From positions 1,400,673,001-1,400,737,000 of the forward strand of contig CM057456.1 in NCBI GenBank assembly GCA_016271365.2: 64,000 nucleotides of DNA, given 5' to 3'. A program made the position numbers and the translations under genes. The number at the start of each line of letters is the position of its first letter. The stretch's first letter is position 1. The notes beneath the pieces are model-generated. The model was not told the DNA's origin. It did no database searches and was given only the letters and a program-made list of their open reading frames with translations. This DNA is from Neoceratodus forsteri (Eukaryota > Chordata > Ceratodontiformes > Ceratodontidae). Shown piece by piece: positions 55,321 through 64,000 of the stretch.

Positions 55321-56515
55321 TGACTATATGCCTATATGACTGCAACTAGAGCGCTGCATAATAAATCAAAGCAGCCTCTCTCCTTGTAGCTTACTGTATA
55401 CGGTCCCAAAAACTATCTCACATTTGATAAATAATGATGAGCTAATACAAATGTCCATTAAAGTGCATACCCAATTCTGCAGATCAATTAAGTATGACAA
55501 CACTAAGAATGTTTCCCAACCATTGTATCGCAATCCTAATTTTATGCTGGACAATAAGTGTTTAAAGCCCACCAGAGGGGCGCCTATTGCTGAGGTCAGA
55601 ATTTCGGAATTCCTAGAGCAAGGGAAGGTTAAATCCACTTCTGATCTACTAGGTCTTTTGCATTTCCCAAGGGCACAGACTTTTAGATGCTTTCAAATCA
55701 GGCATCTTCTGATTAGCAAATTCGGACAGCGTTTATGGTCCATTGACCAGTCTGAATTTCTTAATATATTATGTGGTAAAGTTTGGCAGCCCCACTCAGT
55801 TTCCCAGATAGTCTCAGTTCTTTACACTGCCTTCCACCCAGAGATTTAACGTAAGTCAAATTATTGGGCCTCCCAATTCCTTTCGATCACTTTTAGATGG
55901 GACAAAATTTGGCAAGCAGTATGCTCTTATACTGCTAATGACAAATTGCACATAATGCAATTCTATATACTGCATAACATATACTATACCCCTGCTAGGC
56001 TAGCAGGAATGGGTCAAATACAGGATCCAAAGTGCAACAGGTGCAGACAGGCAGATGGCACATTGATGCATATGTTAGGCCAGGAGAATGCCCGACGATT
56101 CTGCCCCGTGGATGGAAATACAATCCAAGGTTGATCCCCTATTAGGCCTGGACTATTTAAACCAGAAATTTGTATTTTAGAAGATTACTCTCAGGTTTGT
56201 GTTAAAGAAAGAAGACTTAGTATGTCCCTATATCACACTCAGTTAAAAAGTTAGTTATGAGACAATGGAAGGACCCTGTCATTATATCTTACACAGAATA
56301 GTTAAAGTAGCTGCTAGCTAATGTGGGTGGGTTGGGAGTTTTGAGGGGGGTTTGAGCAGATGGGGGAGTAGGTAGCAGGGGTATTTTATTATAAATGAAC
56401 CGACACATCTTTGTCACGCTGTATACTGTTGTATCCTTGGCAATTCATTGTATATAGCCACGTATACCTTGTTCTGTGTGAAAAATCTTTAATAAAGTAT
56501 ACTGAATTAAAAAAT
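55321..56515 (+). mobile_element. L1/Tx1-like LINE, ORF2 C-terminus and 3' end
   Basis: The frame 55424-55849 carries the L1-type C-terminal region (QPLYRNPNFMLDNK, FLEQGKVKSTSDLLG, FRCFQIRHLLISKFG). The frame 55946-56134 carries the terminal zinc motif KCNRCRQADGTLMHML, in which the last Cys/His pair is altered by a frameshift. A 3' untranslated part follows, with AATAAA at 56490 and a short A-run near 56505. The 5' part is missing. It reads on the strand opposite to the DIRS elements. Confidence 0.82.
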
Positions 56516-56530
56516 AGAGAATAATGGATG

Positions 56531-56669
56531 GGCAAGTGTGTGTTATGAATATTTTTTTCACACCCAAGGTGTGTGATTACCTATAAACCTTGAGAGTGAA
56601 GCTCGAGAGGTTTATGCAGTCATCACACACCGAGGGTGTGAAAAAAATATTCATAGGCACACACTTGCC
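56531..56669. repeat. Palindromic foldback element, about 60-nt arms
   Basis: The arms 56531-56590 and 56609-56669 are reverse complements with a few mismatches and one small gap. The shared blocks are GGCAAGTGTGTG, ATGAATATTTTTTTCACACC and GGTGTGTGAT. The loop is about 18 nt. It lies directly after the L1 3' end. This form fits a short foldback or MITE-like element. No clear target duplication could be seen. Confidence 0.85.
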
Positions 56670-56879
56670 TATCTTTAATTTTTTATAATTGCTGTTGCAG
56701 AGTCTTATCCAGCGTTTATCTAATAGTGGGAAAAAAAAAAGATACCAGTAGTCCAAATTTAGAGTGGAGTATATTGTAAACATTTGCTGGTGATCGCAGT
56801 TAAATAGTGGATGGGTGAAAGATTAATTAAAAGTTTAGAGTGTTTTTGTAAAGCTAGAAATTTAAACTATTGTGCTCGT

Positions 56880-57139
56880 TTTAAATTGTGCCGTTAGCAG
56901 TGCGCCAAACAGGAAGTGTTGCGATGGTCACGAAGATCTTCCGGTTGCTGGGGTGACCTACGAGAGAGAGAGAGAGTCTTTAAATTAAGGTATTTTGTTC
57001 CACTTCGTTTTTCTGAGAGATTTTTAAGTAACAACTCAAATGGAGGCAGTTGGTAAGCAGAAGTGCTTTAGCTGGGGAAAATCTGAGTTGGCGCCTGAGC
57101 TGTCTCGAGCGCAGAGTACAGCTCTAGAGTGACTCTGAG
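56880..57139 (+). promoter_or_regulatory. Promoter-like island with a short start-codon frame
   Basis: Motifs resemble those of CpG-type promoters: GCGCCAAA at 56902-56909 (E2F-like, reverse), AGGAAGTG at 56911-56918 (ETS-like) and CTTCCGG at 56938-56944 (ETS-like, reverse). About 100 nt downstream an ATG at 57040 opens a 30-codon frame to the TGA at 57132. A GGTAAGC at 57052 could be a splice donor. None of this matches the retrotransposons around it. It may be the first exon of a host gene or the leader of an unrecognised repeat. The call rests on motifs only. Confidence 0.3.
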
Positions 57140-57192
57140 ACTGTGAAATGCCGTAATAACTCTATTTCGGGTTATTACGGCATTTTCACAGT
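57140..57192. repeat. Hairpin, about 21-nt arms
   Basis: The arms 57140-57160 and 57171-57192 pair (ACTGTGAAATGCCGTAATAA against its complement), with one extra base in the right arm and a 10-nt loop. It lies just downstream of the promoter-like island. Confidence 0.85.
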
Positions 57193-57299
57193 GTCTGAAT
57201 GCAGGTTGTTAAAGGCGCTCACTAGTAATTATATAAAAATACCTACTTTTTTTGCTCTATGCACTATAGGAATCTGTCTTGACTGAGAGAGATCTCAAA

Positions 57300-57493
57300 G
57301 GGCATCTGAACTTTGCAGCAAAGAGAAGAAATCTGAGGTAGAATGTAGGCAGCTGACACTGGGCAGTTTGAAAATAGATGCTTGAGCTAAACACTCCATG
57401 ATTAGCATAGCATTCTATTCTCTCTGGGGCAGTGCTGGCTTAAGGGAGCACTGCAAGAGTAATAATATTAGTGGATTCCTGGGGTTAGAACAG
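57300..57493 (-). repeat. Right inverted terminal repeat of the copy D DIRS family
   Basis: The reverse complement of 57325-57493 matches 31990-32165. The outer edge CCTGGGGTTAGAA pairs with the ICR of copy D at 32495-32510. It may be the far end of copy D, pushed 17 kb away by insertions, or the relic of another copy. No gag text of this subfamily lies beside it. Confidence 0.8.
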
Positions 57494-58095
57494 AAGTATA
57501 CATAGACACACAGAATTTATCAGCAGATAAGGACCACCTGGCCCATCTAATCTGCACATTTTTCCTACCTTTTACTTATGCTGCAGACTGTAGCTGATCT
57601 GTGGCTTTCCCTCTCCTCCGTCTCTAGGCTGCTGTATTTGTTCCATACCTCTGCATTCCCCCCGTTCTCCTTCACTCACTCGTCCCTTTTCTGAAGCTTA
57701 ACAATTCCATCCTTCTTGTCCCTTTTCTCGCTAAAACAGTGAAAAAAAAAAGGCCTTCTTAATTCCCTCGGCTATCTGAAGTTCCTTCTGTGCCTTAGCC
57801 TGCTGGACTACCTTAATTGCTATATTAGCCAATTTCAGGAGTCTTTCTGAATTTCCTATACGTTAACTTCTTGTCCCTTACTGCCTGGGCGACCTCAGTA
57901 CTGAACGAGCTGGGTGCTTTGGTCCTTGAGTTCTTCCCCTTGAGTCTAATGCACTTCTCCGTGGCAACTATTATTCCATCCTTAATAACGGATCTCCGTT
58001 GGTCCACCCCCATATCTGTTCTGATGCCCGCCAGGTGCCTTCTTAGTACCTCGCCCATCTTCTTGAAGTCTGCCCTCCTAAAATCTAGGATTTTG
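57494..58095 (-). mobile_element. CR1 LINE, internally deleted
   Basis: The 3' end (minus reading of GGTCCTTATCTGCTGATAAA) is at 57494-57570. Upstream is the ORF2 linker, ILDFRRADFKKMGEVLRR near 58080 and the KKLTYRKFRK block near 57860, matching 10330-10600 of the long CR1. The reverse transcriptase between them is absent. Its 5' border joins L1 ORF1 text in the same frame at about 58095. Confidence 0.8.
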
Positions 58096-58780
58096 GTCTT
58101 AGTGGGGATATCCTGAAAAATGAAAAGCCACCTCCCTTCCCATAGGATTTCTTTTGTTTCTCTGATCTTCACCTGTATGCGTACCGGCTCAAGGTTTTTC
58201 TCTGGTGGGAGGAAGGGGCTGCAGTCCACAGTAAGCCCTCTCAATAACACATGTAAGGCCATGCAGCAAGGGACCTGTGACTTTTTGACAGAGTTTTTGG
58301 ACAAACTGCAGGGTATCTGGGCATTCTGAGTGTTTCAGGAGGCCAACTCTGACCAGGTTATTTCTCCTGCAGGGGCCCTCCTGGTCCTCTAGCAACTCTT
58401 TGAGCCTGCTCATCTCGTGCCTCAGGGCTAACATCTCTGGCTCAATTTGTTTACATCTGTCTTCTACCAAGCTAAGTCCCCTCACTGAGTCTCCCATCTG
58501 CCTATTCAAATCCTCTTTCACAAGCTGCAGAGTTGTTATGACGCTAGACAGGTCCAGGCGATGGCCTCCATTGTGCTCCCCAGCTCCTTAAAGAGTCAAG
58601 CGTCAGCACATCTGCTACCTGGTCTTCAGAGGAGATTGTGTGCCTCTTGGGGCCTGGTTGTTCTGGCAAGGGTGGCAGCGTCCTAAATGGGTTGTACAAA
58701 TCTCCTTTGCACTCCATTTCCAAAGCCACATTACTGGTGTCCAACAGAATGTGACTAGATCTAACTGCCATAAGTAAAAT
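58096..58780 (-). pseudogene. L1/Tx1-like ORF1 fragment
   Basis: This resembles the L1 ORF1 RNA-binding protein. The N-terminal part is at 58771-58544. The frame 58521-58189 has a coiled-coil stretch (LVEDRCKQIEPEMLALRHEM) followed by the RRNNLVRVGLLK block that opens the RNA-recognition domain and the ERAYCGLQPLPP block. The end (KIRETKEILWEGRWL) continues in an overlapping frame into CR1 text. A frameshift lies near 58530 and another near 58195. Confidence 0.75.
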
Positions 58781-58792
58781 CAGTATAAAAGA

Positions 58793-59650
58793 TTTATTTA
58801 TTTATTTTAAAACTGGTAATCGGAAAAGACACACTGAGCCAAGGCTAATTTTCAGGTCACACCTGGAGGAGACAAACAGTGGGTTGACAGAAGCACAATA
58901 CAAAATTTGAATAAAATACAAAAAGTTGTATGTGCACAGAATACATTCTGGTACAGTACAAGACAAATGCCTACCAAGGGCATATTCAGAAGTGGCAGCA
59001 ATCCTGGGTGAATGAGAACAATACTGACAACTAGCAAGTGACCTGAGGGGCGAGTCATTACCCAGCCTTGTAAAGGAGAGAGAAACTGTAGTGGTGTGAA
59101 AGTTAACCCAAGGCAGGAGCGGGGACCCAGTCGGCTGCTGAACAGGATGGTTAAGGCATGGCCATGGAAGTATCAGGAGGAAGGGTAACAGGAACAGGTC
59201 GGGAAGGGCTGAAGTTTCAACTGGTGCCTGACGGAACCAGGGGATGGGAAAAGTTAGAGGGAGTAGGGGAGTTTGTTCTAGAGTAGGGGAAGTCAATAGG
59301 AGAAGGCAGATTGCCCTGTAGAAGAGCAGGGGTGAGGAGTGACAAAAGTGCAATGGTCCCTAGAACAGAGGGAACAGGAGGCAGACAGGAAAGGTAAGAT
59401 GGAAGTGAATCAAACCCATTTTTGGATATGAAGGAGGTATAGTGACCCTGGCGACAAGAGGGCAGAGGGAGAATGGATACAGTGAACAATGGTGGGGGTG
59501 AGATGGGGAGTTTATGACAAAATGGCAGAAGGAGTTGCAAAGGGTATCCAGTCTGGTGAGGGAAGTGGAAGGGGCAGTACCACAGACCACATCTGCATAG
59601 TCAGACAGGGAGTACCATTCTGGTAACAAGCTCCCTGTGGACATACAGAG
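58793..59650 (-). mobile_element. Rex1-like LINE, 3' part
   Basis: The frame 59644-59360 gives the C-terminal region of a Rex1-like reverse transcriptase (LSDYADVVCGTAPSTSLTRL, CHFVINSPSHPHHCSLY). The 3' untranslated part ends in a TTTA-type tail at 58791-58807, as in 22658. The catalytic domain is not included. Frameshifts are frequent after 59360. Confidence 0.78.
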
Positions 59651-59814
59651 ATAAGCAATCTTTTTTGCAGTAGAAAAAAGGATTAGGATGATTTGGCTTA
59701 AGTTTTGTCAGGTTCTCAGCGGAGCTGCTGAAGGGTGCTGCCACCCTTTACAGTCAATCACGTGACTCCCCATCAAGTTATTTTTAAACACACTATAACA
59801 GTCCTAACAAATCT
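59651..59814. other. Short unassigned stretch
   Basis: No gene. The text may be LINE leader sequence, but no domain or repeat partner in the window confirms this. Confidence 0.35.
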
Positions 59815-60175
59815 GAACACAACTGGTGCTCAAGTTATGCCCCCACAAGAAAAAGTGGAGAAGACTAAAAGTACAACAAAACAAAAATAGCAAGTCGCTC
59901 CCCATAGTCCCCAACAAAACCTATTTTATTTATTGGAATCGTATCATCTCCAGATTTTTGTGGGGTGGTGGGAGGCCACAAATAAAATACAGTATTTTGC
60001 AACTTTGAAAGGATAACGGGGGATTTACGAAACCTATTTTACTATGCCCTGGCCTCACAACTGCGAGTCATTTGTTTAAGCAATAATGCACGAGAGGGTG
60101 TGGGTTGTGCTGGGATAACCTCACGCCTGAGTGGTTGAGCACAAGGCCGCCAACCAAGTGCGTCCAATATCCCAG
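59815..60175 (+). pseudogene. L1-like ORF2 fragment
   Basis: The plus-strand text (KTYFIYWNRIISRFLWGGG, RPQIKYSILQL, then KDNGGFTKP after a stop) is the region downstream of the L1 reverse transcriptase, normally WNKFIWxxKRPRI and KGGLGLPN. It ends at 60175, where DIRS copy I starts. It is too short to say whether it and the piece at 55321 came from one insertion. Confidence 0.78.
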
Positions 60176-60400
60176 AAGAAAAAATTACTCACCTTAGTAA
60201 TTATGTTTCTTCTAATGGAGTCTTGCTGTATTCTGACAATTGCTGTGATTCCCAACCTTTGAACTGCCCCGGAGAACAAATAGTTAACTTTCTATGCAGG
60301 GCATAGAATGCTGAACTCGAGCTCGGTTGAAGTCTCTGTCTGGAATGATTCAAACCTAAACCGTCAGATTCTTACGAGCCCAACTAAACTAAAAATTCTA
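60176..60400 (+). repeat. DIRS copy I left inverted terminal repeat
   Basis: It matches the copy C left repeat in the same orientation (AATTACTCACCTTAGTAAT, GAGCTCGGTTGA). Its complement is found in the ICR at 60640-60700. Confidence 0.85.
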
Positions 60401-60639
60401 TGTGGAAATTGTAAAAATTCTTACTAGCCAACTGGCTGAAAAAAGTTTTGGATTCCCAAGGAAGACTCAAGTCAGGAAACCCAAAAACCAAAACCCAATG
60501 TATTATAAATAACAATAATAAATCAGCACCCAAACAAAAAGGAGGAGGGTGGAAGCAAAAAACACCCCAGGGTGCAACACTGCACATGCCCACCAACTTC
60601 CCAAAAACAGGTTCTAAGAGGGGAGGCAGGGAGGGAGGT

Positions 60640-60765
60640 CAGAATACAGCAAGACTCCATTAGAAGAAATACAATTACTAAGGTGAGTAATTTTTTCTTC
60701 AAACAACATGAAGTCTTGCTGTATTCTGACAGTGTGAGACTACCAAGCAGTACCTCCAAGGAGGA
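60640..60765 (+). repeat. DIRS copy I internal complementary region
   Basis: Left half CAAGACTCCATTAGAAG complements the left repeat. Right half AAACAACATGAAGTCTTGC predicts the right repeat edge, which lies beyond the window. Confidence 0.83.
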
Positions 60766-60769
60766 GGGA

Positions 60770-61830
60770 CAGAACCTACTTTGGGAATAGGCTCTGAAGT
60801 ACTGCTGTGCCAAACCGAGCATCACTCTTAACCTGGATATCCAGAAAGTAATACTTGGTAAAGGTATGGACTGTTTTCCAGGTGGCTGCTTGACAAATTT
60901 CTAAGAGAGGGATATCCCTGGCAGCAACCAGGGAAGCAGCTGTACCTCTTGTGGAATGAGCCCTCAGGCCTGAGGGTGGAGTTTTTCCCAGTTTTTCATA
61001 GCAGAATTGTAAACAAGACACAATCCACCTGGCAACAGATCTTTTGGTGGCAGGTTTGCCCTTTCCCACTTCTCCATAAGTGAGGAACACCTGGAGGGAG
61101 TCAAACCTGTGACCCTCGGTATGCTCTATGTAGTAACTAAGGGCTCTTTTGACATCTAAACTGTGTAGCCCTCCTCTCTCCTGAGGAAGAATGATCAGTG
61201 AAGAAAACAGGGAGAGACATAGACTGGTTTAAATGGAAGTCTGAAACCACTTTGGGCAAGAACCTTCTACTGGATCTAAGGACCACTTTATCCTTGTGAA
61301 ATGAGATAAAATCAGGTTCCCATTAACAGGGCTTGCAATTCACTGATCTGCCTGGCAGAGGTAATGGCTACCAGGAACACAGTTTTCCAAGTTAAGTACT
61401 TAAGTTCTGCTGAAGACACTGGCTCAAAGTGGGGGTTGCATAGGTTGAGCAATGCAAACATTCAAATCCCAGGCAGGGGCAGGGTCTCTAAAAGGAGGAC
61501 TGGTGTGAAGCAATCCTTTAAAAAATTTACAGAACACAGGATGGGAAGATAGTGAGGAAGGCTTCCCACTGACAAAAAACGCAGAAACAGCTGACAAGTG
61601 TACTTTGAGAGTAGCTGGTCTGAGGCCTAGGCCATTAAGATGGACCATATAATCCAGAACCATAGGCAATCCAGCAGTGTCTGGAGAAACATGCTTCTTA
61701 GAACACCAAATGCTAAATCTTTCCCATTTGGAGTTGTAAGTCTTTCCGGTGGAGGGCTTTCGAGAAGCCTTGAGGATATCCAAAACCCCTTGGGAAAGAT
61801 GCAGATCTGCAAACTCTTAACTCTTCAAGA
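60770..61830 (-). pseudogene. DIRS tyrosine recombinase, copy I
   Basis: The N-terminal part (61783-61424) has the KPSTGKTYNSKWERF block, TLKVHLSAVSAFF and PAPAWDLNVCIAQ. The middle part is broken near 61424 and 61090. The C-terminal part (61090-60776) is open, with KRSVARWIVSCLQFCYEKL, GLRAHSTRGTAAS (intact HxxR) and TWKTVHTFTKYYFLDIQ (Tyr present, with Tyr for the usual His before it). The Arg of the TSARR block lies in the broken middle. Confidence 0.88.
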
Positions 61831-61890
61831 GCCATGCTTTGAGATTGAGAGACTGAAGACTGGGGTACCAAATCCTTCCCTGAGAGGATG

Positions 61891-62640
61891 TTAACAGGTT
61901 GTAATTCCTGAGAAGAGACAGGGGGAAGATGGACTGCTAGGGACAGCAACAGGGGGCACCAGGGCTGGCTGGCCCAATCTGGAGCAATCAGAATCAACTT
62001 GCAAGGTTGAGACCTTATTTTTACCAAAACTTTTAACAGGAGTGGGAAGGGAGGAAAGGCATACAGAAACTTCCCTTCCCAATTCAGGATCAGGGCGTCC
62101 AGAGGGACTGAGCCCAAGACTGGAGGTCTGAAACAAAAGAGAGGGGAGTTGGTGATTGTCTGGGGCTGCAAAGAGATCTATCTCTGGAGTGCCCCACCTT
62201 GAAAAAATTACTTTCAACACCTGAGGGTCCAGGGACCATTCGTGATGGCCCTGAGAAATCCTGCTCAGTGCATCAGCTAGCACATTGTCCTTGCCTGGAA
62301 GGTGAACTGCTACAAGAGAGGTTTGCAGGGAATAAGCCAGGGACCACACTTTCATGGCTTCTGTGCACAAGGCCGTGGACCGAGTGCCTCCCTGCTTGCT
62401 GATGTACCACATGGTAGTGGTGTTGTCTGTTCTGACTTGAACCACCTTGTTCTGTACCGACGGTGAGAACACTTTTAGAGCCAGAAAAACTGCTCTGAGC
62501 TCTAGAAGACTGATGTGGAGAACGGATTCTTGGTGGGACCACAGCCCCTGGGCAGTAAGGGACCCCAGATGGGCTTCCCAGCCCAGGAGAGAAGCATCCA
62601 TGGTAAGGACCACTGAACAAGGCTAAGCAACAAAAGGAAC
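61891..62640 (-). pseudogene. DIRS RNase H, copy I
   Basis: An open frame of 240 codons. MDASLLGWEAHLGS near 62600 and LLELRAVFLALKVFSPS near 62500 lead to VQVRTDNTTTMWYISKQGG near 62430 and DNVLADALSRISQGHHEW near 62260. The RNase H acidic residues can be followed (TMDAS, ELRA, RTDNT, DALSR). The frame then runs through the linker to the recombinase start. It is the best-preserved RNase H domain in the window. Confidence 0.9.
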
Positions 62641-63780
62641 ACCTTGTCTTAAATTGTCCTGATCCTGCCACCACTGGAGGGCCTGGATCAAGGTCAGAGT
62701 CACTGGGATCAGTTTGGTAAGGGAATCCTTCCTCTGAGACCAGAAAGCTCTCAGGTGGAACTGGATATCCCTCATCTGGAATCTTGCCTCTTGGACCACT
62801 GCTGTTGAAGCTGCCATGTGGCCCAAGAGCTGGAGGAAATGCCTTGCTGGTCAAGATACCCGAAGGCTGAAGGAAGAAGCTAGTTCCATAAGAACCCTTG
62901 CCCTTTCTAGAGGAAGAAAAGCTCTTGCTCTGAGTGTGTCCAGTTCTGCCCCTATAAGGGTAAGAAGCTGGACTGGTTCGAGAACTGACTTGGGAAGGCT
63001 GAGAAGAAATCCCAGAGAAGTGAGCACTTGCTGGGTCACTTGCAGGTGAGACTTGACTTGGTCTGGAGACTGACCCAGTATTAGCCAATCGTCCAGCTAT
63101 GGAAAAATGGAAATCTTTTGCCTTCTTAGAAAGGCAACTACTACTGCCAGGCACTTTGTGAAGACCCTTGGGGCTGAGGTTAAGCCAAAGGGCATTTCTC
63201 TCAACTGATAATGGCCTGAGGGCAACTCGAACCTGAGGTACTTTCTGTGGGAGCACCTGATGGGAATGTGAAAGTAGGCATCTTTGAGGTCCAGGGAGAC
63301 TAGCCAGTCCCCTGGCCTTAGAGAGGGAAGGATTATTCCCACAGTTATCATCTTGAACTTTGGTTTTAAAAGATGTTTGTTTAGATATCTTCGGTCTAGG
63401 ATGGGTCGCCACTCCCCTGTCTTTTTTGGGGTCAGGAAGTACCTGGAGAACAGTCCTTTGCCCCAGTGTAGGGTAGGCACTCTCTCTATGGCTCTTAAGG
63501 CTAGAAGAGAAGAAACCTCTGCCTCTAGGGCAAGGGTTTCCGAGAGATTTGCAGGTGGAAAAGATCTGGCTCTCATCTTTGGAAATTTTCTGAAGCTGAG
63601 AACCAGTTCCTGGCTTACTACTTCCAGGACCCATTTGTCTGATGTAACAGACATCCAGTCCTGGACAAAGTAAGCCAGTCTGCCCCCTACTGGAATAGGA
63701 GAGTCGACCCGGGCAGGCCCATTGGGGTGTCTGCTTGGCAGGGCTTTAGGCTGAGGAGTGGATGCCCTGCTCATCCCCCT
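62640..63780 (-). pseudogene. DIRS reverse transcriptase, copy I
   Basis: The frame 63942-63097 holds FSRYFLTPKKTGEWRPILD, LVSLDLKDAYFHIPIRCSH with the first catalytic Asp, and MPFGLTSAPRVFTKCLAV. It ends at IFP-stop: the Tyr of YLDD became TAG (63099-63097). After the stop LDDWL continues in the same frame. The LLGHMAASTAVV connection block near 62820 and QWWQDQDNLRQGVPF near 62660 follow. A frameshift lies near 62850. Its N-terminus overlaps the gag end. Confidence 0.9.
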
Positions 63781-64000
63781 TCTGCCTCTCCTCTGAAGAA
63801 CCCCTCTGAGAATAGGAAGAAGAGGCCTGTGCTTGGTAAAAAGGCCTTTGAAAAGGCCTGCCCCTGCCCCTAGACTGCTGCCTTTGAGGAGTTGCCTGCC
63901 TCTCCTTGGTCTGAGCACTCCTGTAAGTGGTCCTGTATGCATCCATTTTCTTCATGTAATTCTCTGTCTGCTCCCCAAACAGAGAATTACCCACTACAGG
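63740..64000 (-). pseudogene. DIRS gag C-terminus, copy I (partial)
   Basis: The frame 63994-63746 starts inside gag with NSLFGEQTENYMKKMDAYRT, followed by a Gln/Arg-rich and Gly/Arg-rich tail (QSRGRGRPFQRPFYQAQ). The end overlaps the reverse transcriptase frame. This matches the gag end of copy C near 30070-29900. Most of the protein lies outside the window. Confidence 0.82.

Larger units (their letters stand above)
60176..64000 (-). mobile_element. DIRS retrotransposon, copy I (cut by the window end)
   Basis: Same family as copy C. Left terminal repeat 60176-60400, ICR 60640-60765, recombinase, RNase H, reverse transcriptase and the C-terminal end of gag. The right half of gag and the right repeat lie beyond the window. 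It inserted next to L1-like text. It is the reference for reading the rearranged block of copy C, because its RT-RNase H region is in normal orientation. Confidence 0.94.

Noticed and set aside
56955..56972. GA-run near the promoter-like island as a regulatory element
   Set aside because: A short simple repeat with no supporting context; similar GA-runs occur elsewhere (13040).
3671..64000. Bacterial or viral operon, CRISPR or phage content
   Set aside because: All recognisable proteins are eukaryotic retrotransposon proteins; no regularly spaced repeats or prokaryotic genes are present.

Overview
The window is a stack of retrotransposons from a large, repeat-rich vertebrate genome. I see no convincing host protein-coding gene, no rRNA, tRNA or CRISPR array. 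The mix is many DIRS (tyrosine-recombinase) retrotransposons, CR1 LINEs with an esterase-type ORF1, Rex1-like LINEs and L1/Tx1-like fragments. This mix points to a tetrapod, most plausibly an amphibian such as a caecilian. That assignment is inference from repeat content; turtles and other DIRS-rich lineages are alternatives.

Layout. 1-3670: CR1 ORF1 and 5' leader material. 3671-9588: DIRS copy A, inserted in the gap between ORF1 and ORF2 of one long CR1, whose ORF2 resumes at 9589 and ends at about 12516. 12517-15305: DIRS copy B (gag only). 15306-17690: an orphan, DIRS-like gag region. 17695-19856 (+) and 20396-21690 (-): two more CR1 copies. 21691-25260: a decayed gag-like region split by a Rex1-like LINE (22658-24775). 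25557-27160: CR1 on the minus strand. 27161-31972: DIRS copy C, abutting DIRS copy D at 31973. D is split by DIRS copy E (33961-39760) and cut again by DIRS copy F (40352-43674, gag only). Then come DIRS copies G (43675-49462) and H (49463-55318), directly head-to-tail. 55321-60175: L1, CR1 and Rex1-like pieces, a right inverted repeat of the copy D family, two palindromes and a short non-repeat, promoter-like island. 60176-64000: DIRS copy I, cut by the window end.

All nine DIRS copies lie on the minus strand. The complete ones have the DIRS order, read on the minus strand: right inverted terminal repeat, gag, reverse transcriptase-RNase H, tyrosine recombinase, internal complementary region (ICR), left inverted terminal repeat. 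The recombinase tetrad motif HSTR and the tyrosine in an HYSLD-type block are readable in several copies, as is the YLDD box of the reverse transcriptase. Every copy carries frameshifts or stops. Copy G has the best reverse transcriptase, with an uninterrupted 458-codon frame.

The unusual features are about DIRS structure. Elements are joined end to end at their termini. Two copies share a gag-only design, and two begin at the ICR instead of at a left repeat. One copy carries an inverted internal block flanked by a perfect 37-bp inverted repeat. The gag proteins carry zinc-knuckle-like, serine/arginine-rich or PQY-repeat segments.
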